Assembly: GCA_963921795.1 (NCBI GenBank)
Contig: OY997642.1
Coordinates: 4,493,944-4,557,943 of the forward strand
Reading direction: 5' to 3'
Length of the DNA: 64,000 nt
Source of the DNA: Nannobrachium achirus
Lineage: Eukaryota; Chordata; Actinopteri; Myctophiformes; Myctophidae
The notes under the pieces were generated by a model that saw only the letters and a list, made by a program, of their open reading frames with translations, was not told the origin of the DNA and made no database searches. Position numbers and translations under genes: made by a program. Positions 1 through 52,110 of the stretch are shown piece by piece (the first letter of the stretch is position 1; each line of letters begins with the position of its first letter).

Positions 1-150
1 AGCGTTAGAATTAGCATTTTTAACATTAGCATTAACATTTTTAGTATTACCTTATGTTAGCATTAGCATTAGTTATCATTAGCATTAGCATTTTTAGCAT
101 GAGCATTTGTTAGCATTAGCATTTGTTAGCATTAGCATTTGTTAGCATTT
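1..150. repeat. TAGCATT-type minisatellite
   Basis: Imperfect tandem copies of short units such as TTAGCATTAGCATTTTTA. The same motif recurs, mostly inverted, at 1840-2080, 8660-8760 and 28985-29130, so it is a shared internal part of a dispersed repeat. Confidence 0.75.
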
Positions 151-959
151 CGCAAAAACCCCATTGACTTTGAATGGGGGAAAGCAGAACAAAACAGATA
201 CTTTGGCATACTTTTGCCTTGCAACGTGATTTCAACTTTAAAACGCTCACACGACTTTGGAATCTTTCTGGCCAATAGGGACAAACTGTAATTGCTGAAG
301 CCCCTTATTACTTAGCCACGCCCAATTTGACTTGTTCTTAATTGGTTTGACGTAGCCCAGGGTTCCCCAATAGGCAGCCCGCGGGGGGTTCTGTCCGGCC
401 CCCACCAACCCCAGTCAAAAAAAATATTTTCGGGGAGTAGTGAAAGTTACAGGTAAGGTGAGTGCGATATGAAACGTAAGCTTACCATAATCACAGTAAT
501 CCTTACTCATTTTCAATCATATTCAAGGGCTTTTGGAGAAAAGAGAAACACAGAACCCTGCAGAGGGAAGGTGATTCTGTGTCCAGCTGGCAGCTGATGC
601 CAATAAGTAATAACGGCCCCTTGTTAATGGATCAAAGGAAGGCAATTATGTCTCTGCACTGTCAACTAGCTGCAACAGATGCATACTTTTTATACAGTTT
701 GTTGATTATTTTTGATGCTGTAATGGTCTATTTTATTTTATTTCTTGAGGTATTAAACAGGTTTTAAAGTCCTTCAATCATGACTTCACTGTCAAATTTC
801 AAAGGCCACACCAAAGGCACTTTGGAAACACTGCACTACTAGGCCTATATCTGAATTGTCGCTGGAGTAGCAGGAACACCGCCGTCGCCACACGCAATGT
901 TGTGGCCCTCGGCTTGGTACCCTAGACATAATTCGGCCCTTGGCGAAAACTAATTGGGG

Positions 960-1790
960 AACCCTGATGTAGCCCCTCCCCCTCTTCTGATCGGTCGAAA
1001 CTTGATTATTCCTCTATTTGGATCTAACTCATCAACCGTTTGTCGTACAAACTTTTGGGTGGCGTCATTTGACTTGTTTCAGAGTTCTTCACCTTAATTG
1101 ATTTAACTTAGCCCCGCCCCCTCTTCTGATTGGCCGAAACTTTGTTTGGCTCTAACTCATCAACCGTTTGTCTTACAGACTTGTGGGTGGTGTCATTTGA
1201 CTTGTTTCAGAGTTCTTCACCTTAATTGGTTAGCCCCGCCCCCTCTTCTGATTGGCCGAAACTTTATTTGGCTCTAACTCATCAACCGTTTGTTGTACAT
1301 ACTTGTGGGTGGTGTCATTTGACTTGTTTCAGAGTTCTTCACCTTAATTGGTTTAACTATGCCCCACCCCCTCTTCTGATTGGCCGAATCTTTTTTGGCT
1401 TTATCTCGTCAACCGTTTGTCATACAGACTTGTGGGTGGCGTCATTTGACTTGTTTCAGAGTCCTTCAGCTTAATTGGTTTAACTTAGCTCCGCCCCCTC
1501 TTTTGATTGGCCGAAAATGTATTTGGCTTTATCTCGTCAACCGTTTGTCATACAGACTTGTGGGTGGCGTCATTTGACTTGTTTCAGAGTCCTTCACCTT
1601 CATTGTTTTAACTTAGCCCCGCCCCCTCTTCTGATTGGCCGAAACTTTATTTGACTTTATCTCGTCAACTATTTGTTGTACAGACTTGTGGGTGGCGTCA
1701 TTTGACTTGTTTCAGAGTCCTTCACCTTCATTGGTTTAACGCCCCCTCTTCTGATTGGCCAAAACTTTATTTGGCCATAACACTTCCCAA
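960..1790 (+). repeat. 128-bp satellite array, type A
   Basis: The ATTGGCC core recurs at 1129, 1251, 1379, 1506, 1634 and 1754, a period of 120-128 bp. Each unit holds CCCCGCCCCCTCTTCTGATT, which on the other strand is an NF-Y-like CCAATCAG followed by a GC box. The rest of the unit has CATCAACCGTTTGTCGTACA and GACTTGTTTCAGAGT. The short reading frames through it repeat the same peptide and are not genes. Confidence 0.9.
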
Positions 1791-1839
1791 CACGTTACTG
1801 GTCTCAAACTTGGTGGGTGGTCCCAAGGCCTCGATGGCT

Positions 1840-2130
1840 AACTGCTAATGCTAACCGCTACTTCCACTAATGCTGAAGCTAAAAATGCTAATCATAAAAA
1901 TGCTAATTATAAAAAAATGCTAATGATAAAAAATGCTAATTCTAAAAAAGCTAATGTTAAAAATGGTAATGGTAATGCTAATGCTAACAAATGCTAATGC
2001 GAACAAATTCTAAAGCTAATATGTTAATGTTACAAATGCTAATGAATGCTAAAAAAATGTAATGCTAATGCTAACACCAACCGCTACACAAGGTTGCACA
2101 CATATAGCGAGCTGCAGGCACACTTAACAT
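1840..2130. repeat. GCTAATG minisatellite and TTAA-type element end
   Basis: AT-rich imperfect repeats of GCTAATGCTAA units occupy 1840-2080. The stretch closes at about 2110-2130 with GCTGCAGGCACACTTAA, the same terminal sequence seen at 14906 and 12079. It is probably the right end of an element whose left end lies outside the window. Confidence 0.6.
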
Positions 2131-2180
2131 TTTATTTTCTAGTTAATAGATGTTTGCATCTCTGGCCAGACTGCATACAC

Positions 2181-2574
2181 CAGGGGTGTCCAAACATTTT
2201 TCAAAGGGGGCCGTATTAGATAATGTACTTTTGGTCGCACCATAACAAAGTCACATACATATGCATCACATTTAAACGATTTTATTTAACTATCATCATC
2301 AATATTTAATATCAATGCATGGTCTTTTGTCACGTGTCTTCTCTTGACAAAACACAAATAACTAAGCCTTATTTAGCGTTATTATTCACATAAAATAAAG
2401 ATAAAATAGCCTTTCTTTGACTCAGAATAGGGAACAATCCTTACAAATTATACACTGGGGAAATATATTTGCTGGCGGGCCGCTTATGATATAATTTAGG
2501 AATGAAGCCCCGTGCCGTATAACATTTGTCCTCGGGACGCATTTGGCCACCAGTACGGACTTTGGACACCCCTG
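2181..2574. mobile_element. Non-autonomous hAT-like element
   Basis: Terminal inverted repeats CAGGGGTGTCCAAA at 2181 and TTTGGACACCCCTG ending 2574. The flanks GCATACAC and GTATACAG agree at 6 of 8 bases, consistent with a decayed 8-bp target duplication. There is no coding capacity. It lies just downstream of the receptor stop codon. Confidence 0.75.
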
Positions 2575-2604
2575 GTATACAGTTATTGCTACTAAAAAAC
2601 AACC

Positions 2605-2610
2605 TTTATT
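2605..2610 (-). terminator. Polyadenylation signal AATAAA of the receptor gene
   Basis: The plus strand TTTATT is AATAAA on the gene strand, 25-30 nt after the stop codon. That gives a very short 3' UTR; cleavage would fall about 2585-2595. It is the first such hexamer after the stop. Confidence 0.5.
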
Positions 2611-2634
2611 ATCAGAGATTTTCTGCTTCTACAT

Positions 2635-42683
<40,049 letters not shown>

Positions 42684-42740
42684 GACTGTCCTCCTCCGAC
42701 TGACCCCCACCCTCTCTAAATCCTTTGCCCAGTCGGTTAG

Positions 42741-42747
42741 TTTTATA
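42741..42747 (-). promoter_or_regulatory. TATA box of the receptor gene
   Basis: The minus strand reads GTGTATAAAACTA; the TATAAAA lies 58-64 nt upstream of the chosen ATG. Transcription would be expected to start about 25-30 nt below it, giving a very short 5' leader. The position is inferred from spacing only. Confidence 0.6.
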
Positions 42748-42809
42748 CACACATTGCTGTGCCATCCCCCGTGCCACCTTATGGCATTACGTAATCTTGT
42801 TGCTGTGTA

Positions 42810-42817
42810 TGTAAAAC

Positions 42818-42884
<67 letters not shown>

Positions 42885-43008
42885 TCAATCTCGTCAAATA
42901 AACAAATTAAATTACAATGGATGATTTAGCAAGGCATTGACCCATGTGCTATTTAATTGGTGTTATTGTATTTTTGTATTCCAATGGTCTGAATTAATTA
43001 AAAACAAC

Positions 43009-43098
<90 letters not shown>

Positions 43099-43244
43099 TC
43101 AGTCTCATCAAAAAACCAATTAAATTAGAGTGACTGATTTAGCAAGGCATTGATCCATGTGATATTTAATTGGTGTTATTGTATTTGTTTTATTCCTAAG
43201 GTCTGAATTAATTAAAACAACTGTGGGTGTGTATGCACGCACGC

Positions 43245-43315
<71 letters not shown>

Positions 43316-43423
43316 TCATCATTAAATTAGAGTGTTGATCCATGTGATATTTAATTAGTGTTATTGTCATGTTTCAATCTCATCCTAAGGTCTTAATTAA
43401 TGAAAAACAACACTGTGTGTGTG

Positions 43424-43510
<87 letters not shown>

Positions 43511-43520
43511 TGACATCACT
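42810..43520. repeat. Four tandem units each with a (GT)n tract, upstream of the receptor promoter
   Basis: GT tracts lie at 42823-42882, 43012-43098, 43244-43314 and 43412-43509. Between them are copies of TTTAGCAAGGCATTGA, CATGTG.TATTTAATTGGTG and GGTCTGAATTAATTAAAA. The unit is about 170-220 bp. Located 130-840 bp above the receptor start codon. Confidence 0.92.
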
Positions 43521-43587
43521 CTAAGGGTCATTTGGGACACGGCTAGTGAGTTGAAGCTTCTCTCTGGTTTTCACCTCACACCTCTAA

Positions 43588-43596
43588 AACAATAAG

Positions 43597-43638
<42 letters not shown>
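43588..43638. repeat. (TAA)n microsatellite
   Basis: About 45 bp of TAATAATAATAA, followed at 43667 by a run of G. Confidence 0.9.
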
Positions 43639-43639
<1 letters not shown>

Positions 43640-43769
43640 CCCAATGTAACTTCATAAGTGTGTGTGGGGGGGGGGCAAGAGGGTATCTATCTAACTAACA
43701 AAAACTTTATTTGAAAAAAAAAAAAAAACGTAACTACGAGGAAAGTAAGATAAGAATTAAAATGAATAA

Positions 43770-44360
43770 AAACGATTATAGCGATGACCGGGCCCTCGCA
43801 ACTCTACCCAAATCACGAAAAAAAATCTGTCACTGAGAGGCCTAAAGTTTAATCGTTTTAGGGGCACGGCCATTTGGCCTTTTGTGTTGTGAATTTTTTG
43901 ACATCACAAAGGCCAGGGCCAAATGCTAGGGCAGGATGGCCATCATTTAAAGAATGAATTGAATTTAAGGGTGAAGGATGAATTTGAAATGTAGACTATC
44001 TGAAGTGAAAATAATCTCAGCCCTGCACAAATCAAATTTGCATTGATCAGGGGTCATCAACCCTTGTGATGGACATTTTCCTCAAAATATATGTTTGCCA
44101 CAGACATACAAAGGGAGTCGTCAATAATATTGCCATGAATAAAATACTAAATGTATACTAGTCCAGTAGACATGATGGAGAACACATGCTGTGAGGGAGA
44201 GTGTTAAGTCCTCATCCCTTTGAACTTTATTTAATATTTTTTACAATAGTAGTACGAAAGCTGAGAGGGAAGGCGTAAATGGAGCAATTTATAACCCATT
44301 TTCCAAAATTGCTTTAAACGTCAAGTGTAATTATTGTTATTATTTCCATGGCCAACCCAG
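43770..44360. other. Repeat fragments, no gene
   Basis: At 43779 a piece GCGATGACCGGGCCCTCGCA matches the end of the 4153-7056 element. At 43850-43950 AGGGGCACGGCCATTTGGCC matches part of the element at 53205-53668. Nothing coding. Confidence 0.6.
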
Positions 44361-44362
44361 AA

Positions 44363-44625
44363 GGGGCAGCATAGCTCAGGGGTAGAGAAACCGTTATTAC
44401 AGCACGAAGGGTTCCCGAAGGGTTCCCAGTTTGAACCCGGGCTCCCCCTGAGTTAATGCCGAAGAGTCCTTGAGCAAGACTCTGAACCCCTCATTGCTCC
44501 CGGTGAGTAGGTTGGTGCCTTGCATGGTTTCCTCCGCCACCGGTGTATGAATGTGTGCGTGAATGTAATGCACAATCTATGTAAAGCGCCTTGGATAAAA
44601 GCGCTATATAAATGCCCCATTTATC
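44363..44625 (+). mobile_element. tRNA-derived SINE
   Basis: The head GGGGCAGCATAGCTCAGGGG resembles a tRNA A box; AGTTTGAACCCGGG serves as a B box. The tail TGTAAAGCGCCTTGGATAAA with AGCGCTATATAAATGC is common to fish SINEs. It has an 11-bp internal duplication (GAAGGGTTCCC). It is not a functional tRNA gene, since no cloverleaf is closed. Confidence 0.75.
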
Positions 44626-44752
44626 TCTGAACTTTTGTCTACTTTCTTACCTTCTTCATTTTCTATTTTCTTTCTACATTAAATTTAAGTGATGCTTTGA
44701 ACTTTTCAAGGCACTAAAGACAATTAGGGACGGTGAGAAGAATTGTCACATT

Positions 44753-45000
44753 CAGGGCCGGTTCTAGGCATAAGCAACATAAGCGGTCGCTTAGGGCCAC
44801 AACCACTAAGGGGGCCACATCACAGGGAGAAGATTGCAACATGTTTTGAGCTTGTAGATCAGCTATTTTCCACTATATGCATTGTGGCCCTCTGGAGTGA
44901 GTGTGAAGTGGCCCTCTCGACATGTGGCCAAGCCCAAGACCTTCACTTAATGCAGCCCGCAGGTTAACCCATTTAGGCCTGAACACATTATGACGCAATA
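44753..45000 (+). mobile_element. Fragment of a CAGGGCCGG-type element
   Basis: Starts CAGGGCCGGTTCTAGGCATA. The opposite end type, CCTATGCCTAGATCCGGCCC, is at 54321-54344. A hairpin-family copy lies inside at 44847-44870. Right border not defined. Confidence 0.5.
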
Positions 45001-45132
45001 TGCTATGCTTTAAATTAAAGAATAAATATCAGATATACAAGCTCACAGCGCGGCTGCGAGCTTGTAGATCTGCTATTTTTGAAAGATCGTGAAAAGTGTC
45101 TTTTGAATCCTTCTAAGATTTTTGGAAAAAAC

Positions 45133-45551
45133 TAGAGATGTTACCGATCAATCGGCAATGGATCGGATCGGGCCGATCAAAGCATGATCGGCGATAATCG
45201 GTGGTTTAGATCAAAAGGTAAATTCACCGATCCGATCCGATCGGTGCATCTGATCAACCAGCCGTTCAGTATGCCCACTTGAGGCCATTTTGGGGTATTG
45301 ATTTCCACAGTGCTGAAGGAATAATTAGTTACTGCTATGATAATAAATACATAGTAATGCTGGTAAATAACTATAAGGCAAATATATAAATGAATTCATG
45401 AGTGAATTAATGAAATAAAGTTAAAACATTAACATTTAGAAAATATAAATAATAACTTGATCGGATCGGTGATTGATCGGGATCGGGTGATCAAACTTTT
45501 GTGATCGGTGCTAGGTGATCGGTTCCAAAAAACCTGATCGGACCATCCCTA
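45133..45551. mobile_element. Non-autonomous hAT element with exact 8-bp duplication
   Basis: TAGAGATGTTACCGATCA at 45133 and the inverse-type end TGATCGGACCATCCCTA ending 45551. Target duplication GAAAAAAC at 45125-45132 and 45552-45559. Both halves are packed with GATCGG/CCGATC motifs. No coding capacity. Confidence 0.92.
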
Positions 45552-46079
45552 GAAAAAACCTATGTTTCTATGTCAGCAATCTGGCCAGCCATCGTCAAAG
45601 AAAAGGTCCTTTTCACTTAACTGGAGCTCAGTTAGTCTGTTTTTGAGAGACTATGTCAGTGGTTCTCAAACCTTTTCATGTGAAGGACCCCCAAAATGAT
45701 ATTTATTTGGCCACGGACCCCCATTTCAAAATATCTAGTTCCAGGGACCACCCAGAAGCAAAATTTGAGTTACAAACGTTCGCTTTGAAAATACATATAT
45801 TTAAAGATTTGCACACCTTTTCACGACTTTTTGGAGCCGTGGGCGGAGCCCATGGTCTCCCTCTGAGTGGCAATGTGTGTCCTGTCTCACCAGTGAGAAC
45901 TGTCCCGTTGAGTTCGAACAGTACCTTTTATGACCACACATGTTAAGGGAGGGGCGCTGTTTTCAGGCCAGGCACACACACGCACACACACACACAGGGG
46001 GGAACACATAGAATCAAAAACATAGATCTGGAAGTGCTCAATTTCACGGCTCCACTTCGAACCAAGGTTTGATTTTTTC

Positions 46080-46152
46080 AAAAATAGCAGATCTACAAGC
46101 TCGCAGCGCGGCACTTGGTGCCGCGCTGTGAGCTTGTATATCTGCTATTTTT
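46080..46152. repeat. Hairpin-family copy, best example
   Basis: The left arm AAAAATAGCAGATCTACAAG with CTCGCAGCGCGGCAC pairs with its inverse across a TTG loop; 35 bp per arm, three mismatches. Related copies: 26379-26418, 32340-32385, 39061-39112, 39350-39404, 44847-44870, 45025-45080, 46335-46386, 49015-49062, 50418-50494, 59879-59905 and 62268-62323. Confidence 0.9.
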
Positions 46153-46389
46153 CACTGGTTAAAGCATTCAATAATTCTAGGCCTAAATGGGTTCATATCG
46201 GAATACTGATATACAGTATTATTGATTTCAGCTTACAATTCCAAACATGCAAATTAAATAATACAAATAAATGTATTCGAAATTAAATACCGGTAATAAT
46301 GTTACATTTGACGATTCCAATAAAATAAAAAATGAAAATAGCAGATCTACAAGCTCAAGCACTGCGATGCTTGATCAGCTATTTTTGAC

Positions 46390-47810
46390 TACCGTAGGCA
46401 TTGTGGCCCTCTGGAGTGGTTGTGAAATATAGTGGCCCTCTCCATCACCAAAGATGCCCACTCCTGCCCTATATCCAAAAACGACGTATTATTTTCATTA
46501 TGCAATAAAATTAAGATCTCACACAAGACACAATAGATTTGAAAATATGCCGCATACTGTACAGCTGAATGCAAGTTGCAATTTGAGACCAAAAGAACAC
46601 AGGATAAAGGTTTGTGATGTTTTGTATGAATCTGATTTAAATTAATTGTTGACGGGAGCTCATCGGTAGGTTTTCGGCAGCGGGTCGGGAACGTTATCGA
46701 CGGAAAACTGGAAGACTGGACTTGCTCAGAGTCGCCCCTGGACGTCGGTGAATTGTAGTGAGTTCTAATGGACCATTAGTTTGCTACTGCTGCAGCAAAA
46801 CCAAGCCTAAATAAGCCAGAGACATTTTCCCGTTGCACATTTTAACTAAATAGCATATTCACAATCTCAACTCTCAATTTCCTATACTAATCAACTCCAA
46901 GGCAACGCTAGTAATAGTGATGTGTGTTGTTTTGGTGTGAGGAAAAGAAAACTCCGGACAGGAAGCATCTCCGCTTCTGCTCCCCGGTTGCCAGATTCTG
47001 TGAGTTAAACAAGCGACCAGGTCTATGAAAACAAGGCCTAAAGAAGCGTCCGGTTTCACCTATTGAGCTCTATTACATTAGCTATTTTCGAAAAGAATGT
47101 TGAAAGCAAGGCCAAATAAGCAACTACAATTCAGAAACATGCCCAAACAAAAGTAACCCACAACTAGCAACATTATAGGAAAACAGGATCAAAGTCGTTT
47201 GTAACGAGCCGATATGGCAACACAGTGCGCATGCGCAAAACTGTACAGTAATTACAGTCGGCATACAGTCGGCTGGAAAATTCAATGTGCTTAGTTTTTT
47301 GCAGTTCTTTGCAGTCTGTGAACAGTTTGAACAAGTCTCCTGTTGTATTTTCGGTGTGGAGGCACCGTTAGAGTGTTAATGTCAAAAGGCATTTTTAGAA
47401 ACGCAGTGCTTAAAGTTAAAATCACATTATCACATTGTTGTTGGTATGGTTCTCTGCAATGATGTTTCTGGGTGTACTGACAGCAGGGCCACTGCTTCTC
47501 AAAGGTCCAGGGGTCCTTGAAATTGCTTAATAGCATAACAATCTCTTTAACAACTGAAAAACTATCTATACTTACATTCCTCCTATTGCCGCATCCCACT
47601 TCCAAGCCCATTCACGCCCACTTCACATCCACCTCAACTCATAGCTAGATCAGATGTAGGTCCGTAGTAGGTCGGTAGAACTCACAGAATACCGCCCTAA
47701 CTCTATCATTGGCCCCCCGTTGCCATGGTGACCGGTGACCGCCGTCCATTGGCTCGTATTCCCAGCTATGGGACCGGCGGATCCAATTTCAACCGAGGGG
47801 GGCGTAGCCA
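46390..47810. other. No gene recognised
   Basis: Mixed sequence. 46975-47090 resembles 26570-26760 (GTTTTGACGAAG/AAACAAGCGACCAGGTCTAT, TATTACATTAGCTATTTT), so at least part is a dispersed repeat. Frames are short and unlike known families. Confidence 0.5.
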
Positions 47811-47811
47811 G

Positions 47812-47855
<44 letters not shown>

Positions 47856-47940
47856 TAGCTAATAGTTAGCTCACAACTTTCCACTTTTCTCTTTCACCTC
47901 AATCGCAGTAACATCCGTATACACCACGTCATCGCATCAC

Positions 47941-48270
47941 CATTTTTTTTTCAAAACCTTTTTTTCCCAATTTTTTTATTTTATTTTTTTTTTCACAAAA
48001 AATTTTTTTCTCAAAAATGTTTTTTTCCTCAAAAAAATGTTTTCTCAAAAGTTTTTTTTTCTCAAAATTTTTTTTTTCTCAAAAATTTTTTTTTCTCAAA
48101 ATTTTTTCTCAAATTTTTTTTTCTCAAATTATTTTTTTTCTCAAATTTCTTTTTTCTCAAATTTCTTTTTTCTCAATTTTTTTTTTCTCAAAAAACTATT
48201 TTGTTCTCAAAAAACTATTTTGTTCTCAAAAAACTATTTTTTCTCAAAAAACTATTTTTTCTCAAAAAAA
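47941..48270. repeat. TTTTTTCTCAAAA minisatellite
   Basis: About 20 variable units of the form T6-9 CTCAAA1-5, changing to TTGTTCTCAAAAAACTATTT at 48200. Frames give Phe/Leu/Ser-rich peptides, which are not genes. Confidence 0.9.
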
Positions 48271-48581
48271 CATATTTGGCCATTACACACACCACACTGC
48301 TGCAACATGGCGGTGAGGGCCGCGCAGCGGCCTGAACTCTAGACTTTTGCGGCCCGAAGGGCCGCAAACTTCTAGTTTTATACATCAGCATACAACAATG
48401 GAGAGCAGGCATTTTGATGAGAGTGCTTTTTGTGAATATGAACAGTGTGGAATCTGTGGATAATCCAATATCATGATGAGTGACTTGCAATTTTATTCTG
48501 ATTTGATTTGAGTAAAGAGGTGTCCAATGATAATCAAGTTGAATAAAATTATATTTTCTCATTTTAAATGTATTGAAGTAA

Positions 48582-48640
48582 AGGTTCCTTCCTTCCTTCC
48601 TTCCTTCCTTCCTTCCTTCCTTCCTTCCTTCCTTCCTTCT
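48582..48640. repeat. (CTTC)n microsatellite
   Basis: About 58 bp of CTTC/TTCC tetramers. A (TA)n tract is at 48942-48990. Confidence 0.95.
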
Positions 48641-48940
48641 TTCATAACGTTTATTTAAACTCTGAATATAATTGAGGGTCAGGCCCTCATTTGCAATATA
48701 GGCAAGATAAAATACAATAATCAGAAGACAGAATACAAGAAAAAATATTATTCAAGAGACTAAAACAGATATTAATTATAGCTGTTACAATCTAAAACAA
48801 AAGTGTTAGAAACCATTGTCTTTAATTGACCTTAAGAAGGCAATGATCAGATTTTTAAGGACGTCTGGAGCTCATTCCAGTGAGCTCCAGAAGTACCTCC
48901 TATCCCTAAACGCTTTTGGCAATTTTAACTATTAAAACAA

Positions 48941-48998
<58 letters not shown>

Positions 48999-49099
48999 TC
49001 TTTTTTTCTTCTTTAAATAGCTGATCTACACGCTCACAATGTGCCGTTGTACATCGGCTATTTGAAGTATTTTTAAATGTTTTTCAAAATAGTAAAAAT

Positions 49100-50000
49100 A
49101 AAAAGGCAAAGAAGTTTATAGCTATGGAAGGCATGGATAAAGATTAAAGATATAGCTGAGAATCTCAACAAAAGACACTGTTGTCTACAGTACATGACAA
49201 GAAAGACACTGTTGTCTACATATTGGCAAGAAAGAGACAGAGGAGAAAGTGGTACAGTCAGCTGGGGCAGTAAGGCCACTGTGGCCTCAGGTCATGCCAT
49301 TGGTTTGAGGGGCACAAGGCCAAACTGAGGGGCAACGGCGGCCATGGCCTTCAAATTCCTGCCCTTACAGTGACCCAGCTGAACATCAGAGGATTGTCAC
49401 CGTGATGAAGACATCCACAGCTCGTGTGGTCATTTCTTTTGGTTATGGTAACCAAATGGTCAAAACTCTTGGAGGAGGTTGGGATTATGATACGTGTTGT
49501 ATTAGGAATCTGAAATTATCTCTTTTGAGGTTAGACATTCTTTCACAAATTATGTAGTTTGCTTTGTGGTTGTTTTCTTTTTTTACCCCCTCACAAGCAT
49601 TTATTCATTGCAATGCAATTGAATCACTCTGTGTAGGTTCAAAACATCCAATGCTCAGAAATTGTTAGTGTGGTTGCAACCAGACTTGTCCGACTTTATT
49701 TTTATGGTGTTTTTTTTTTCATCTTGAATATCATTATTAGTGTGGTTGCCTGTAGGGCAATACACTATTGTTCTGTCCTGAACTTATGCAGCCCCCTCAC
49801 TGGCTAAAAGCACTTTTAGCTTCTTCCTCATTTTCTAAAAGATATGTATGACGTATGGTGACCTATGAGCAATGCCCACCTCACCTTTATGATGCCTCCT
49901 TTTCGGCAGTAGCCACATTGACTTCAATGGGAAAATGCAAAAATGGTAACCATACTCTCATTTCCCAGAACTGCATCTTTCTAGTTATCATTGTTTCTAG
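49100..50000. other. Repeat fragments, no gene
   Basis: 49265-49372 (AAGGCCACTGTGGCCTCAGG, GGCAACGGCGGCCATGGCCT) matches the right part of the element at 53205-53668. TTAGTGTGGTTGC pieces at 49665 and 49737 match the 52-bp array unit. Confidence 0.65.
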
Positions 50001-50099
50001 AGTAGGCCATTGAGTTCAATGGAGGAGTGGTGCCCTGTTCTATTGGGTTCCTCACACTGTATAGACATGTAGACTGGACGTACGGTATGTATACACTTG

Positions 50100-50715
50100 G
50101 ACGTTTTCTGCCGGCAAAGTGAACCTGTGTTTTCTGAACTTGTAATGTTATCCGGGTTGGGCGGCTGCACGTGCTGGCGATTGGGAAAAGCTGGACAACT
50201 CCCGAACAGCCGGTTCATTCCCAGCCGGTTCAGGCCGGCCATTAGGAAAAAAATAATAAAATAAAATGTCGGCCTTCGTTCCATTTTGGGGGCTGGGAGG
50301 CTAACAAAGTAAATCGTCACTGTCGGGCAGAAACCTCGAATCTCCAAGTTTCAAATTTGTACATTTTTTCGCAAAGCAAAGCCCTGCTTCATCATACAAG
50401 GCCGTCGCAGAAAAGTAGTGAAAACAGCAGATCTACAAGCACACAACGCCTCGCGGAGCGAGGTGTTGTGTGCTTGTAGATCGTCTGTTTTCACTAGTTT
50501 AAATATTTTTTAAATGATAAATACAAAACAAACAAACTGTTTTGGACAACAAGGTTTCCACCCGACAATGACGAAATAACTCATGTAATTTATTGGCCCA
50601 CTGGCTTGTCATTTGTCATGATCTGAAATGGCAAATCTTTGAGTAGCAGCGCAATGAGGGCCTCTCCAACTCTTTTTCCCGGGCTGAATCAGGGGCCCAA
50701 CACGTCCCTGTGTAT
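50100..50715 (-). repeat. Dispersed repeat, uninterrupted copy (empty site for the 61176 element)
   Basis: Inverted relative to 61140-62480. Shared blocks: CCTGATTCAGCCCGGGAAAA, GAGAGGCCCTCATTGCGC, TTTGCCATTTCAGATCATGA, the hairpin at 50418-50494, and GAACCGG/GGGAGTTGTCC. The GGGAAAAAGAGTTGG junction at 50668-50682 is continuous here but split at 61168 and 62054. Confidence 0.85.
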
Positions 50716-51169
50716 AATTGAAACCGTAGGTCGCAGTTTAGTATGTGAACGGTCACAGCTTTCCCTAAGTATGTATGTATAACTGAGTAAGCATGCTCTC
50801 ACAGCATATCTCCATACAGTAAGTACATGGATCTCCATATATGGGTAACTGGTCCGATATACATCACTGGCCAGATGGCCAAGAAGCGTCTTACTAGTAT
50901 AAATGGTGAGACAGAATTCATTTCCCAGCGGATTCCTCGTGACTTGCATCACAGCAACCCCACTTGCAATTTCCTAGAAATCTTTATAGTTCTAATTTAT
51001 TTATTTATTTTTTCCATAATTGCTTTTGCTTTTTACTTGGACTCTGTACTTCTCTGCCCAATAAGCAAACAAATAATCATATATCAATATCAATCAAATC
51101 TCACTGCTATAATGGGAAAAAATAAAAATAAAAATGAGGAAGTATTAACAAGAACTTGTGACTGAACAA

Positions 51170-51985
51170 TAACACCAATAAGACTCCCTAATCAGGAGAT
51201 CATCTGAAATCTGTTGATTGCAGATCAAGAATCTGTTGATTCTTTGGGAAAATGGAAAAAAATAAATACAAAAATGAATTATTAAGAATAAATAAAAAAA
51301 ATAATCAAAAAAACACGGCCTGCTCACGTATTAGGAGGGTAATATGAGTCACCAGAAAAAAATAATGGGTGTTTTTAATGATCATCTATCATAGTTAAAA
51401 GTTACAATGGGTGTGTATGGGGGAGGCCCTGGGCCTATAGAGGGCCTGATAACGTTTACATCAAATATCTAGATATTGAATCAAGCAAATTAAAATGTGT
51501 TCAGGGTGTTCATAAAAGCCTGATTAGATGATAAAGGTACCAAAAGTTTTTTTGAAAGTGGACTATCCCTTTAAGGCCACAGACTCATTGGGAAACGCGC
51601 GGTCGTCTATTCTGCATCTAGCTTAAGGCCAACAGACTCGTTGAGAAACGTGCGGTCGCCTCGCATGCAGGCACAGACGCAACGAGTCGCTCTTTGTCAA
51701 ACACCGAAACACAAACAGCATGGATTACACTGACACAAACGCACAGGAATAATTTAGATGCACTTCATCAGAAAATATAACTAGCAGGTCTAACACTTGT
51801 GTATGTTAATCTGACATTAGTAGATTGTTTTGTTCTTGGACGTGCGTTTGTGGCAGGTTATTTAATATGGGATTTTGACTGCTGCCTTCATCCTCCTCTT
51901 GACGGAACGCTGTTCCGGCTCCGAAAGTTTTAACGGAGCGGGGGTACCGGCCCTTCCGGCTCACTTTCACCCGTCCTGACCCAAA
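51170..51985. other. No gene recognised
   Basis: AT-rich to 51560, then CTCGTTGAGAAACG-type short repeats near 51590 and 51630. 51990 onward carries the gypsy-like remnant. Confidence 0.5.
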
Positions 51986-51993
51986 TGAGCCGT

Positions 51994-52110
51994 TCATCAT
52001 GGTAACAGATGCCAGTGATGGGGGCCTGGACACTGTGCTGTCTCAGGAGGAGGAGAGCGGAGAAAGAACAGTTGCGTACAACAGCTGTTCTCTGAACTGT
52101 CCAAGATAGA
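51994..52110 (+). pseudogene. Small Ty3/gypsy-type polyprotein remnant
   Basis: The frame reads VTDASDGGLDTVLSQEEESG then ERTVAYNSC, resembling the RT/RNase H junction TDAS..GLGAVLSQ of gypsy LTR retroelements. About 35 codons before a stop; LTRs are not seen. Only a fossil. Confidence 0.65.

Noticed and set aside
44363..44450. A functional tRNA gene
   Set aside because: A- and B-box-like motifs exist but no closed cloverleaf; the sequence continues into a SINE body and tail. The same applies to 24149-24230.
48017..48342. Phe/Ser-rich frames of about 100 codons
   Set aside because: Produced by the T-rich minisatellite; no start context, domain or conservation signal.
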